A stretch of 64,000 nucleotides of DNA from Enterococcus sp. 9D6_DIV0238 (GCF_002174455.2 NZ_CP147246.1:1453501-1517500); one strand, 5' to 3'. Numbered from the stretch's first letter, positions 44,338 through 52,984 are shown. Translations and numbers: made by a program. Notes: generated from the sequence alone by a model not told the origin.

Positions 44338-45036
44338 TCACATAGATAACATGTATCCTCTTGAGCGAACTGTTCGAATATACTTTGGCTTAAATGGATC
44401 GTCCCCAAGTTTTTTTCTAAGGTGAAAGACCAAATTAGAAATGCGATATTTGCGATCTCCTTTTTCGTCTCCCCAAATTGCCTGATACATCTCTTCATAA
44501 GAAACGGCATCTCCTTTACGCCGAACCAAAATCTCCATCGCTTGAAATTCCAATTTTGTCAGACTAACTTCCCCTTTGGCTTCAACATTGACAGCAAAGT
44601 TATTAGGGATCAGTTCAATCGGAGCCAATTCTTCTTGATCTGTCTGTATCACGTCAGTTTTAGCCGGCTCACTCTTCTTAACTCTTCGCTCCAAAGTCGT
44701 CCCAACATAGATTCCAAATTCATCTGGATCAATCTGATCATCGAAAATACCATCCGACCCTAATTGTAGATAGACAATCCGATTGATCTTTGTTGATGCT
44801 TCAGAAAGCACCCAAATAAATCTGTCAGTCATGCTTCTAATCTTAATGATCAACTCACACGTTTCACCAATTTCTTCTAAAGAAGATTCCTTGATAATAA
44901 TTGCATCCATTGTACTGATCGTTTGATCTAACTCACTAGGTTCAAAATGATGTAGCTCATATTGCTTATCTTTTAATACTCCTATGTATCGCGAATTCTC
45001 AATCTTTTCATGATTGATTACTGCTATGTTAAACAT
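44338..45036 (-). CDS. OmpR/PhoB-type winged-helix regulator heading the WxL locus
   Basis: A 232-residue protein. Residues about 1-125 look like a degenerate receiver domain (no clear phospho-Asp pocket: VINHEKIENSRYIGVLKDKQ, MDAIIIKESSLEEIGETCEL); about 150-230 form a PhoB-type winged helix (VSLTKLEFQAMEILVRRKGD, YEEMYQAIWGDEKG, ISNLVFHLRKKLG, YIRTVRSRGYML). No histidine kinase gene is adjacent, so it is an orphan. It precedes the large WxL gene by 126 bp in the same direction. Its 5' side faces cassette 2, 190 bp away, making it the probable target of that switch. The ATG follows AAGGAGGAAG. Confidence 0.88.
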   Translation of the reverse strand: MFNIAVINHEKIENSRYIGVLKDKQYELHHFEPSELDQTISTMDAIIIKESSLEEIGETCELIIKIRSMTDRFIWVLSEASTKINRIVYLQLGSDGIFDDQIDPDEFGIYVGTTLERRVKKSEPAKTDVIQTDQEELAPIELIPNNFAVNVEAKGEVSLTKLEFQAMEILVRRKGDAVSYEEMYQAIWGDEKGDRKYRISNLVFHLRKKLGDDPFKPKYIRTVRSRGYMLSM

Positions 45037-45140
45037 TTTCTTCCTCCTTATTTTCTTATAGTTACATTCAACTAATTCAATTAGAATTTGCCTGAGTTCA
45101 ACTGCTTGATGTTACTGATTCTCTGCTTAAAATAAGTAAG

Positions 45141-45153
45141 CACTAAAATAGTG
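45141..45153. promoter_or_regulatory. Small palindrome between cassette 2 and the WxL regulator
   Basis: CACTA-AAA-TAGTG. It sits in the 190-bp region from which the regulator must be transcribed, whether from its own promoter or from the cassette. Possible operator; no protein assigned. Confidence 0.3.
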
Positions 45154-45227
45154 ATTCTTTATTTTTTATTGTAAAATTTGTATCAGAGCATTTTTTTATT
45201 TTTTTATTATTTAAGTTGATTTTTTCA

Positions 45228-45253
45228 TTCTCGTTCTATATAGGAACGGGAAA
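45228..45253. repeat. Cassette 2 left recombination core site (IR-L2)
   Basis: TTCTCGTTC (45228-45236), spacer TATATAG (45237-45243), GAACGGGAA (45244-45252) plus one A. It is the exact 26-bp reverse complement of IR-R2 (46679-46704). The arms resemble those of cassette 1 (TTCTTGTTC). Confidence 0.9.
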
Positions 45254-45295
45254 CTTCCAAATAAACCCTCATAAAATAGGATGTTACCCAATCTT

Positions 45296-45314
45296 TGACG
45301 GCTTACTTGACGGC
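45296..45314. promoter_or_regulatory. Cassette 2 left arm-type motif pair (TGACGGC, 12-bp period)
   Basis: TGACGGC at 45296-45302 and 45308-45314. The distance from the core spacer (53 bp) is close to that in cassette 1 (51 bp). Confidence 0.62.
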
Positions 45315-45332
45315 GAATTTGTAATTTAGAGA

Positions 45333-46433
45333 TTAGATACAGGTGATCGATTCCACTGCTAAACGCTCTTCATTTAGATTGGAATTCGTGTAGATATCTA
45401 ATGTCATTTTTGTAGAAGCATGTCCCATTAGTGAACTGATAACTGCAATATTGACTCCTTTTTCTAAACAGCGTGTTGCGAAGGAATGACGAAGTGCATG
45501 GAACGAACATCTTGGGAGATTTAAAGCCTTTAGTAACCGATTAAACTGATAACGAATCGTTCGAGGTTCTATGAATTTTGCACCTCTAGAGACAACATAG
45601 ATACTCTTACTTGTTTTTTTTGCTCTCATCAATCGTTTTACTAGGGCTGTCGATAAAGGTATTATCCGTTCTGATGTATCTGATTTTGGTTTTTCTTCTA
45701 TAATATGGGTTCTAAACTCACCATTGGAAAGAGTGCTTACTCTTTGTAATGTTCTTTGTACGGAAATCGTTTGATTTTCAAAATCTACATCGCTCCATTT
45801 TAATCCGGAAATTTCACCAATCCTCATTCCAGTTTCTAAAGAAAGTAATACTGGTAACCCGTCTGGAGATTTTTTTGCCGCTTTTACTAATCGCTTGTGT
45901 TCTGAACGATTGATCGTAATGATCTTCGTTTTTTTTATTTTAGGTAACTGAATGTTTTCATATAATGATCTACGAACAAAATTCAATTTTTCCGCATATT
46001 TCAAAGCTGTTTTTAGCACTCTGAATACAGCATGAAGTGAGCTAGTTGATATTTTCTCTTTTGTTTGATCAATAAAATTCTCGATTTTTGTTGATGTCAA
46101 TTCGGACAAAAATATTTCACCTATAGCAGGTCTGATATGACAGTCTATTTTGCTTTTGTAGCTGTCTAAAGTACTTGGTTTGACTTGTACAGCTGCTACT
46201 GATTCTAACCAATAATCCAGCCAATTATTTACTGTCCCGTAAAAACGTTCAGTTGTATTAAAATCTGAGAAAGTTGTTGCTTTTTTTATAACTAACTTCT
46301 TTCTCACTTCTTTATAGCTGGTCGAATAGACGTACCCATAATAAATAGAGCCATTTGCACGTCTTCCTTTTATATACCTCCCCTCCCAACGTCCATCTTT
46401 TCGTTTATAAATATTTTCTCCCTTTTTAGCCAT
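45333..46433 (-). CDS. Tyrosine site-specific recombinase (integrase 2)
   Basis: A 366-residue recombinase, paralogous to integrase 1. N-terminal arm-binding-type domain MAKKGENIYKRKDGRWEGRY (1-55), core-binding domain (60-160), catalytic domain (180-358) with R204 (TGMRIGEISGLKW), H312 and R315 (FHALRHSFATR), H338 (MGHASTKM) and Y348 (DIYTNS). All catalytic residues are present. The ATG at 46433 follows AGAGGAAG; a longer in-frame reading has no ribosome site and would cross the arm motifs. There is no phage or transposon gene beside it. Enclosure by inverted core sites suggests that it inverts its own segment and so switches transcription toward the WxL regulator. Confidence 0.92.
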   Translation of the reverse strand: MAKKGENIYKRKDGRWEGRYIKGRRANGSIYYGYVYSTSYKEVRKKLVIKKATTFSDFNTTERFYGTVNNWLDYWLESVAAVQVKPSTLDSYKSKIDCHIRPAIGEIFLSELTSTKIENFIDQTKEKISTSSLHAVFRVLKTALKYAEKLNFVRRSLYENIQLPKIKKTKIITINRSEHKRLVKAAKKSPDGLPVLLSLETGMRIGEISGLKWSDVDFENQTISVQRTLQRVSTLSNGEFRTHIIEEKPKSDTSERIIPLSTALVKRLMRAKKTSKSIYVVSRGAKFIEPRTIRYQFNRLLKALNLPRCSFHALRHSFATRCLEKGVNIAVISSLMGHASTKMTLDIYTNSNLNEERLAVESITCI

Positions 46434-46458
46434 AGGTGATCTTCCTCTCTTTAAAAAT

Positions 46459-46477
46459 TGACGGCTACTGTGACGGC
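46459..46477. promoter_or_regulatory. Cassette 2 right arm-type motif pair (TGACGGC, 12-bp period)
   Basis: TGACGGC at 46459-46465 and 46471-46477, 26 bp upstream of the integrase 2 ATG, matching the layout of cassette 1 (31 bp). Confidence 0.62.
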
Positions 46478-46553
46478 TAAAAATAAACAATTTTTTCTCA
46501 ATTTTTTTAAATATAATCAAAAAAATTGATAAGTTTTCCTTTTATAAATGAGT

Positions 46554-46559
46554 TATAAT
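46554..46559 (+). promoter_or_regulatory. Possible outward -10 element in cassette 2
   Basis: A perfect TATAAT reading rightward. TTGATA lies upstream (46526-46531) but at 22 bp, too far for an ordinary promoter. Weak candidate for the counterpart of the cassette 1 outward promoter. Confidence 0.3.
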
Positions 46560-46678
46560 GATTTTGCTACCAAGTTTTTATCTTTTTTGATATATTTCGC
46601 ATTAAAAACTCTAGATTGTTTTTTTTAATAAAAGAAATTCTTCTAAAAAAAATATTATTTTGATTTTAGCCAATAACA

Positions 46679-46704
46679 TTTCCCGTTCCTATATAGAACG
46701 AGAA
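46679..46704. repeat. Cassette 2 right recombination core site (IR-R2)
   Basis: T plus TTCCCGTTC (46680-46688), spacer CTATATA (46689-46695), GAACGAGAA (46696-46704). Exact inverted copy of IR-L2. Two 9-bp arms around a 7-bp spacer. Confidence 0.9.
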
Positions 46705-46760
46705 GTGTTTTTCATTTTCCTCAACTCAACCATCTTATATGATTCTCAACATATTTTGCG

Positions 46761-46787
46761 ATAAAAAAAAGGAGATATCATCTCCTT
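46761..46787 (-). terminator. Terminator after the Mga-like gene
   Basis: AAGGAGAT-ATC-ATCTCCTT (46769-46787); on the minus strand eight T follow. It lies just outside cassette 2 and insulates it from the Mga-like gene. Confidence 0.75.
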
Positions 46788-46873
46788 AAAAAAGTAAATT
46801 TAGATAAATAAAAAACAAAAACAACATATATATTGAATTTATCACACCCGTTATCCAATAATCAAATAGTTTT

Positions 46874-48397
46874 TCAGAGGCTTTCACCCTTTTTAGCATT
46901 CTCTAAAGATAGATGTAAGTAATCTGATATCATCTGGATGTCTCTTCTAGTTAGTACAGGATGCACTAAAAAGTATTGTGCTTGATCTGTATATTTTTTA
47001 AATGTTGGAGAAGCGCTTGTGGAGATGATAACATCAAATTTCCCTCGGTGTTTTTTCAGTGTCTTTAACTTTGTATAAATTTTTATGTTAAAAAATTGGT
47101 CAAAGTTCTTTTTTATTTGACTGACTAATTTTTGTTCAAGCATTTCTGACAAATCTGTTTCGACATAAATAACATGTTCCTTTTCATATTGAATCACTGG
47201 TTGAAAAAATGAGAAGATCAAAATATATTTATCTGCAAGGTATTGCTTGTTCAAAAATAAGTCTAGCATTGTTTCTTGATACAAATTTCTTAATAGCTTC
47301 TTCACTTTGCTTTTTAAATTAGGAAAATAGTTATTTGTTTGACTGTACATAAGATACCCCGCACTAGTATAGACAATATTTGTGAATAAATCTGCATAAA
47401 TATGGCAAGGGTAGGTATAGTCAAAAAACAATTGTCGCTTTTGTTCGGATAACTTTCCAAATACCTCTTCATATTTTTCTAATAACCGCTCAGAGGCCAT
47501 ATAAGCAGGTGTCTGATTCAAGTTCCTTTGATTGACTATCGTTCGTTCTTCTAAACTTCTATAAAGTTTACTTCTAGAAAGTATTTCTAATAAAAAAAAG
47601 ATTGTTTCTTCTCTAGATAATCCGTACCTGTCTGAAAAGACCTGATAAATATTCGTTTTGCGATTGATCTCTTCACACAAGAAGAGATATGCTTTCCACT
47701 TTGGTTTGATGCCGATTGCATATCCTTGACGCGCCCGAGTAAAATTGATAGCAAATGAATAGCCAATTTCATACAATGTCAAAGATTTAATAGGAAGATT
47801 CACCGTCTTACAAATTTCCTGAAGTATTTGAAATAGTTTTTTTTGATCGATAGTATCAAAAGTCCATTCTGATCCTCTATAAAGATGCCATAAAATAGTA
47901 TTCAATATGAATCTGATTTGTGCTTCTTCGCCTTGAAACTGATAGTGATTTTTACGACTTACAATTTTCACTTCATTTTTCTTTATCATTTGGTTCACAT
48001 TGTGAATCCTTTTTCTAATTAATGATTCACTAACAAAATGATTCACAGATAGTTGCCCTAATGTGGGACCATCATTTGTCGCAATTGCAAGAATGATTTG
48101 GAATGTAACGGAACTTTCTATGAGATGTTGCCGAAATCTTACATATTCTTTTGGATCATCTATTTGTAAGTAGCTCCCTCTTCCTTTTAAGATCGTTAAT
48201 TGAATTTGATCTGATCCAAAATCCATCAAATCTTGCAATAAACTACTTATAAGTGTGTGAACTCTCTTAGTAGGGACATTTAACTTTTCTCCTAACTCGT
48301 CGCCAATCAACCAAGTATCATTCTCTCTCATGATTGCTAGTAAGGTCAATTTCAACTCTGTATTTTCTTCCAACGAGATTATCAAATTCTGTTCCAT
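46874..48397 (-). CDS. Mga/AtxA-like stand-alone transcriptional regulator
   Basis: A 507-residue protein. N-terminal helix-turn-helix parts at about 15-60 (LTLLAIMRENDTWLIGDELG, LNVPTKRVHTLISSLLQDLM) and 90-140 (DGPTLGQLSVNHFVSESLIR: an Mga-type HTH), then a PRD-like helical middle (about 160-390) and a C-terminal EIIB-like domain (about 400-500, HRGKFDVIISTSASP). Members regulate surface and virulence genes in response to sugar status. Its 3' end faces cassette 2, and the WxL locus lies beyond, so it could act on that locus in trans. The start codon has a short GGAG spacing, so an internal start is possible. Confidence 0.82.
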   Translation of the reverse strand: MEQNLIISLEENTELKLTLLAIMRENDTWLIGDELGEKLNVPTKRVHTLISSLLQDLMDFGSDQIQLTILKGRGSYLQIDDPKEYVRFRQHLIESSVTFQIILAIATNDGPTLGQLSVNHFVSESLIRKRIHNVNQMIKKNEVKIVSRKNHYQFQGEEAQIRFILNTILWHLYRGSEWTFDTIDQKKLFQILQEICKTVNLPIKSLTLYEIGYSFAINFTRARQGYAIGIKPKWKAYLFLCEEINRKTNIYQVFSDRYGLSREETIFFLLEILSRSKLYRSLEERTIVNQRNLNQTPAYMASERLLEKYEEVFGKLSEQKRQLFFDYTYPCHIYADLFTNIVYTSAGYLMYSQTNNYFPNLKSKVKKLLRNLYQETMLDLFLNKQYLADKYILIFSFFQPVIQYEKEHVIYVETDLSEMLEQKLVSQIKKNFDQFFNIKIYTKLKTLKKHRGKFDVIISTSASPTFKKYTDQAQYFLVHPVLTRRDIQMISDYLHLSLENAKKGESL

Positions 48398-48491
48398 TCA
48401 CTCCGCCTCTTTTTACTATTTTTTTCTTTTATTATATAGACAGATTTCATTTTATTCTTCTATTATTGCTTTTTAAATGGTTGAATACAAA

Positions 48492-48532
48492 AAGTGATTG
48501 AATATAACTTCATGAGTCATATCCAATCACTT
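48492..48532 (-). terminator. Terminator after the metal P-type ATPase gene
   Basis: AAGTGATTG pairs with CAATCACTT, with a short inner ATAT part; on the minus strand TTTTTG follows. Confidence 0.75.
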
Positions 48533-48558
48533 CTTTGATCGTATAGATCGATTATTTT

Positions 48559-50490
48559 TTAAGATTTTGTCGGGATCAATAAACGTAACCCATTCAGTAT
48601 TACTAGTAATGTGCTCCCTTCATGGGCGATCACTCCGATCGTGATATCCATTTTTCCAAGTATATTCAACGTGATCAACAAAATGACAATGAACATAGAA
48701 AAGATGATATTCTGCCAAACGACACGATCTAAGCGTTTAGCTGTGGCATGAGCATAACTAAATTTTGTTAAGTCATTTTGCATCAATACAGCATCAGCAA
48801 CATCGATTGCAATATCCGTTCCATCTCCCATTGCAACACCAATATCTGCTGTCACTAAAGCAGGAGCATCATTTACACCATCTCCAAGCATCGCAACACT
48901 ACCGTAGCGTGCTTGTTGCTCTTGAACGATCGCTGCTTTATTTTCAGGTAAGACATTTCCCACAACTTCGTCGATCCCGATTTGGCGCCCAACTGCTTGT
49001 CCTGTCAGTTCTGCATCACCTGTAATCATTGTGGTATGGATTCCTTGTGATTTCAAATAGCTGATGACTGGTTTAGCATGTTCATTTGGGACATCCATCA
49101 TCGCAATCAAACCGATGACTTCTTGATTTTTCGCAAAATAGACAACTGTTTTTCCTTCTTTTGCGTATTGTTCATTGTGTTTCGTGATTTGTTTGTTCGT
49201 ATTTACAAAGATCTCGGGCTTTCCAAGCTGATAAGTTGCTCCGTCAAAGACAGTAATTAAGCCTTTTCCAAGTTCATTTTCAACTTGTAACTCTAATTTT
49301 TCAGCAGGAGTAAATTTAGCTAGTATTGCATTGGCTAAAGGATGATTGGCTGTTTTTTCCATGGCAATGATGATATCGATATAGTCTTGTTCATTTGTTT
49401 CAGTTAAAAAGTAAAAATCAGTCACAACAGGTTTTCCTTGTGTCAATGTTCCAGTTTTATCGAATGCGACAGATTTGATCGTTGCAAGGTTAGCTAGGTA
49501 TGAACCGCCTTTAAATAAAACGCCTCTTTTAGCTAAGTTTGAGATTCCTGACAAAGTTGCAGGTACTGCACTTGCTGCCAAAGCACATGGAGAAGCAGAA
49601 ATTAGAAAAACCATGCCGCGATAAAAGCTGTCATTCCATGACCAATTGAAAATAAATGGTCCAGCTGCAATAAAAAGTGGCACTAAAATCAATACGATCG
49701 TCACATAATACGGTTCCAACTGCTGGATCTTTGTTGCTGTTTTAGATAGGTTTGATTGAGATTGATTCACTAATTGAACGATTTTAGCAAAGACTGTGTC
49801 ACTGCTGTCTTTTGTGACTTCCATCGTAAAAGTTCCATTACCATTGATCGTGCTGCCGAACACTTCATCTCCAACTGATTTTTCTCTAGGGATACTTTCA
49901 CCATTGATCGATGATTCATCGATAGAGGTAGCTCCAGTTAAAATACGGCCATCTGTTGGGATTTGATCGCCATTTAAAACTTGAAGATTGTCACCGATTT
50001 TTAATTGAGAAACGTCCACTGTTTTGACACTGCCATCAGCTTGGATCAATCGGGCTTCTGTTGGATTCATTTTTAATAGATTAGTGATCTCTCTTTTACT
50101 ACGTCCTTCAGCATATTCTTCAAGAAAATGGGCAGCCGCAAAAATCAAAATCAACAGTGCTGCTTCTTCATAACTTCCGATGATGATCGCACCAAAAGCT
50201 GCTAAAGTCATCAAGATGTGGACATTTGGTGCAAATTTTCTTTTTGCTTTAGACTGTTCTATCGTCTCAACGATTCCTTCCAAAATAATGTGGTATCCAG
50301 ATAGGAATGTAGCACTGATAAAAAGAATATTTTGGATCAAAGAACCTTCATTTATAAAAAGAGCAACGATGAATAATGCCAAACCTGTAAAGAATAAAAT
50401 AACGGGTGATTTTCCATGGCTATGATTATGTCCATGATCATGTGTGTGTCCTTGTTCTCCTGAGCATTTTTGTGTATGAGTTGTTTCCAT
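48559..50490 (-). CDS. P1B-type heavy-metal-translocating ATPase (Zn/Cd/Co class)
   Basis: A 643-residue membrane ATPase with about eight helices. A His-rich N-terminus (HTHDHGHNHSHG) replaces the usual CxxC metal-binding domain. The transport motif is SPCALAAS in helix 6, phosphorylation motif DKTGTLTQG, HP motif ANHPLANAI, hinge AMLGDGVNDAPALVTADIGV, and helix 8 contains HEGSTLLVILNGLRLL. The SPC plus His-rich N-terminus fit Zn/Cd/Co export or a ZosA-type role rather than copper. The upstream promoter carries a dyad typical of ArsR-family metal sensors, but no sensor gene is adjacent. Confidence 0.92.
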   Translation of the reverse strand: METTHTQKCSGEQGHTHDHGHNHSHGKSPVILFFTGLALFIVALFINEGSLIQNILFISATFLSGYHIILEGIVETIEQSKAKRKFAPNVHILMTLAAFGAIIIGSYEEAALLILIFAAAHFLEEYAEGRSKREITNLLKMNPTEARLIQADGSVKTVDVSQLKIGDNLQVLNGDQIPTDGRILTGATSIDESSINGESIPREKSVGDEVFGSTINGNGTFTMEVTKDSSDTVFAKIVQLVNQSQSNLSKTATKIQQLEPYYVTIVLILVPLFIAAGPFIFNWSWNDSFYRGMVFLISASPCALAASAVPATLSGISNLAKRGVLFKGGSYLANLATIKSVAFDKTGTLTQGKPVVTDFYFLTETNEQDYIDIIIAMEKTANHPLANAILAKFTPAEKLELQVENELGKGLITVFDGATYQLGKPEIFVNTNKQITKHNEQYAKEGKTVVYFAKNQEVIGLIAMMDVPNEHAKPVISYLKSQGIHTTMITGDAELTGQAVGRQIGIDEVVGNVLPENKAAIVQEQQARYGSVAMLGDGVNDAPALVTADIGVAMGDGTDIAIDVADAVLMQNDLTKFSYAHATAKRLDRVVWQNIIFSMFIVILLITLNILGKMDITIGVIAHEGSTLLVILNGLRLLIPTKS

Positions 50491-50543
50491 TGTAACCAGC
50501 CTCCTTAATTGATTATTTTCTGAAAAAATTCACTTTAGTTTTC

Positions 50544-50604
50544 ATATGAATAATCGTTCATATATCATATACATATAATACATGAACGATTGATCATATG
50601 TCAA
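50544..50604 (-). promoter_or_regulatory. Metal-responsive-type promoter with two operator dyads
   Basis: Minus strand TTGACA (50599-50604), 18 bp, TATTAT (50575-50580). ATGAACGATTGATCAT lies between the -35 and -10, and a second dyad ATATGAA-N6-TTCATAT (50544-50563) lies just downstream. Both contain ATGAACGATT, like ArsR/SmtB-family operators (CzrA, ZiaR). Confidence 0.65.
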
Positions 50605-50616
50605 GAGAAAAATAAA

Positions 50617-50657
50617 AAATATAGAAGAAAACATGTTTCATGCTTTCTTCTATATTT
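50617..50657. terminator. Terminator after the OppA-like gene
   Basis: AAATATAGAAGAAA pairs with TTTCTTCTATATTT; T runs on both strands. Confidence 0.8.
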
Positions 50658-50668
50658 TTTCTAGTATA

Positions 50669-52309
50669 TTATTCTGCTTTATTGACGCGGATATATTTAA
50701 AACTATAGGGTGATCCAAAGCTATGTTTTACAACACCACTGATCGTTTTCTTTTGTAACAAAGCTGTTTGCTGCTGATAAATTGGTGCAACGACGTAATC
50801 TTTTCCTAATAATACATGCTCCGCTTCTAATAAATCAGACCATCTCTTTTCCTCATCTGCAGCATCGGTCGCTACCGCGGCTTCAATCAATCGATCATAT
50901 TCTGAACTCTTATAATTCACATGATTTAGACCGGACGTTGATGTAAACATATCTAAAAAAGTGATCGCATCTTTAAAATCTGGCATCCACTGGCCAAATG
51001 CGATATCATAATCACCAGATAAATAGCGCTCCTGCAAATTATTGCTTGGTAAAGTCGCAATTTCAAATTTGACTTCAGGTAAAACTTCAGCGACCTGACC
51101 TGCTAAATATTCTGCTGTTTTTTTCTCAATGTCAGTATCTTTGGCTAAATAAACTAGCGTAAATTCTGATTGGTTCAACTCTTTTTTAGCAAGATCAAGC
51201 GCCTCCCGTGCCGCTACTTTATCAAATGTCTGCTGTATGCCGCTTTCTTCACGGAAATCTTCACCTGTTGTAGGGTTTTGGACAAAATTTTGCGGAACAA
51301 ATCCAGTTGCTGCGATCGAGCCGTCTCCTAAAACATTCTCAACAAATGTTTTACGATCGATCGCTAATGAGATGGCTTTTCTCAGCTGAGCATTGTTAAG
51401 CGGCTTGTCTTTTCCTTGATTAAAACGAAGGTAGCCCATTTTTGTATCATTTTGATTTTGGAAGTCAGGATCATTCTTATATTGCTTTGAAAACTCCCCA
51501 TCTAAAACCACACGATCCAGTTCATCTGTTTGATATAAATTGACTGCTGTACTGGTTGACTTTACTACTGTTGTCTGGATTTCATCGACTTGAACATTCT
51601 TTTTATCCCAGTATTTCGGATTTTTGACGTACTGCCATGTATCAGAATTTTGCTCCCAGCCTTCTAAAGTAAATGGTCCATTATATAATGTCGTTTGACT
51701 AGATGTTCCATAATTACTCCCTTGTTTTTCAGCAAAGGCTTGATTGATCGGGAAAAATGTTTCAAAGGTCAATAACGAAGTAAAGTATGGTATCGGCTTG
51801 ATCAGATGAATAACTAATGTATAGGCATCTGGCGCTTCTACGCCTAATTCTTCGGGTTTTACTTTCCCTTGATAAATGTCATCAGCATTTTTGATCGTTG
51901 AAACAAACAAACTGGCATAGGATGGTGCCGTTTCGGGTGTCACTGCACGTCTCCATGCATATAAAAAATCTTGTGATGTTACTGTCTCGCCATTTGACCA
52001 TTTCGCATCTTTTCTTAATTTGATCGTATAGGTTTGTTTGTCTTCACTGATTTCTGGAAGCTTTTCAGCAACTGCTGGAATCACTTCATCTTTATCATTT
52101 AATTGATACAGCCCTTCCAATATCTGATTCTGTGCATTGAAGCTAGTGAAATCTTCTTCTTGTGTCGTATCAAGAGTCAAAAGCTCAGCTGGTTCAGTAA
52201 AACGAACGATTGCTTTCTCTTTTTCATTGTTTGCTGATTGATCGGTCGTTGAGCAGCCTGTCAAAAAAATTCCTGTGATGATCGAACTGATAATAAAAAA
52301 CTTTTTCAT
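50669..52309 (-). CDS. OppA-family peptide-binding lipoprotein
   Basis: A 546-residue lipoprotein, lipobox IFLTGCST. The family 5 solute-binding fold is shown by AEKLPEISEDKQTYTIKLRK, DAKWSNGETVTSQDFLYAWR and LRKAISLAIDRKTFVENVLG. It would capture peptides for an oligopeptide ABC transporter. No permease or ATPase genes are adjacent, so it probably feeds a transporter encoded elsewhere; enterococcal pheromone-binding proteins of this type work that way. It has its own terminator. Confidence 0.9.
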   Translation of the reverse strand: MKKFFIISSIITGIFLTGCSTTDQSANNEKEKAIVRFTEPAELLTLDTTQEEDFTSFNAQNQILEGLYQLNDKDEVIPAVAEKLPEISEDKQTYTIKLRKDAKWSNGETVTSQDFLYAWRRAVTPETAPSYASLFVSTIKNADDIYQGKVKPEELGVEAPDAYTLVIHLIKPIPYFTSLLTFETFFPINQAFAEKQGSNYGTSSQTTLYNGPFTLEGWEQNSDTWQYVKNPKYWDKKNVQVDEIQTTVVKSTSTAVNLYQTDELDRVVLDGEFSKQYKNDPDFQNQNDTKMGYLRFNQGKDKPLNNAQLRKAISLAIDRKTFVENVLGDGSIAATGFVPQNFVQNPTTGEDFREESGIQQTFDKVAAREALDLAKKELNQSEFTLVYLAKDTDIEKKTAEYLAGQVAEVLPEVKFEIATLPSNNLQERYLSGDYDIAFGQWMPDFKDAITFLDMFTSTSGLNHVNYKSSEYDRLIEAAVATDAADEEKRWSDLLEAEHVLLGKDYVVAPIYQQQTALLQKKTISGVVKHSFGSPYSFKYIRVNKAE

Positions 52310-52348
52310 TTGCTTCCTACTTTCTCTTTCTCAAAAAAGTTTATTTGA

Positions 52349-52726
52349 TTAAATGAATTGAACTTTCTCTATAACTTCGATTGCTGGATCTAGAGACTGC
52401 ATCACAGGACAGTTTTTCCCAATTAATTTTAACGCACGTTCAGCTTTTCCTTGTGCTTCTTCTGGTACTTGGATCATGAAGAGGATCGTTACTTGGCTCA
52501 ATGGCTTAGCAGGTTTATCTTCCGTACGTTCATAGGAAATATCTACTGACTTGATCGTAAAATCTATGGTAGAGTTTGTTAAAATTTTTTCGTAGACATA
52601 CGCACCGCATCCACCGATCGATGCAACCAACATTTCAACTGGTGAAAAACCAAGATCTTTTTTCATCAACCAGTTACCACTTTCATGTACTAGCTCAAAC
52701 CCTTTTTCTCCTGATACTAATTGCAT
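52349..52726 (-). CDS. OsmC/Ohr-family protein
   Basis: A 125-residue cytoplasmic protein. Two conserved Cys: in SIGGCGAYVYEKIL (helix start) and GKNCPVMQSL. These are the peroxidatic and resolving positions of OsmC/Ohr enzymes, which reduce organic hydroperoxides; closely related YhfA-type proteins share the pattern. It is separate from the OppA gene by about 40 nt but lies upstream of it in the same direction, so they may be cotranscribed. GGGAGCGGG precedes the ATG. Confidence 0.88.
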   Translation of the reverse strand: MQLVSGEKGFELVHESGNWLMKKDLGFSPVEMLVASIGGCGAYVYEKILTNSTIDFTIKSVDISYERTEDKPAKPLSQVTILFMIQVPEEAQGKAERALKLIGKNCPVMQSLDPAIEVIEKVQFI

Positions 52727-52872
52727 TTTTTCCCGCTCCCTTTCTTGTTCACTTACTTTTTACGCTTTATCTTACTATGATAGTACAAAAATGGAGAAAC
52801 TGATAATAGTTAATCTCGAGGTATGATAAGGAAAGGCTATCATGACTTTTTTAATTTTCTATACTTAAAAGA

Positions 52873-52906
52873 GTGCAAATAAAGCTAAAAATCAGCTTTT
52901 TTACAC
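52873..52906 (-). terminator. Probable terminator after the metallophosphoesterase gene
   Basis: GTGCAAATAAAGCT pairs with AGCTTTTTTACAC with one mismatch; on the minus strand TCTTTTAAG follows. Confidence 0.5.
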
Positions 52907-52984
52907 TTTAAACCCGAATAAACGAGGACAAAAAAGCTGTCCATTAGGAAATAAACACTTTTATCTCAGCTTCTCATAATAGAT

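Larger units (their letters stand above)
45228..46704. mobile_element. Invertible integrase cassette 2 (self-encoded switch, inferred)
   Basis: A segment of about 1.48 kb with perfect 26-bp inverted ends, one intact tyrosine recombinase gene, and TGACGGC motif pairs on both sides of it. Left is the 5' end of the WxL regulator; right is a terminator and the 3' end of an Mga-like gene. This is the same order as in cassette 1: a surface-system 5' end on one side, an insulated 3' end on the other. Unlike cassette 1, I see no terminator between the integrase stop and the left end, so integrase transcripts could continue into the regulator in the present orientation. A TATAAT at 46554-46559 reads rightward but has no good -35. 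Confidence 0.72.
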
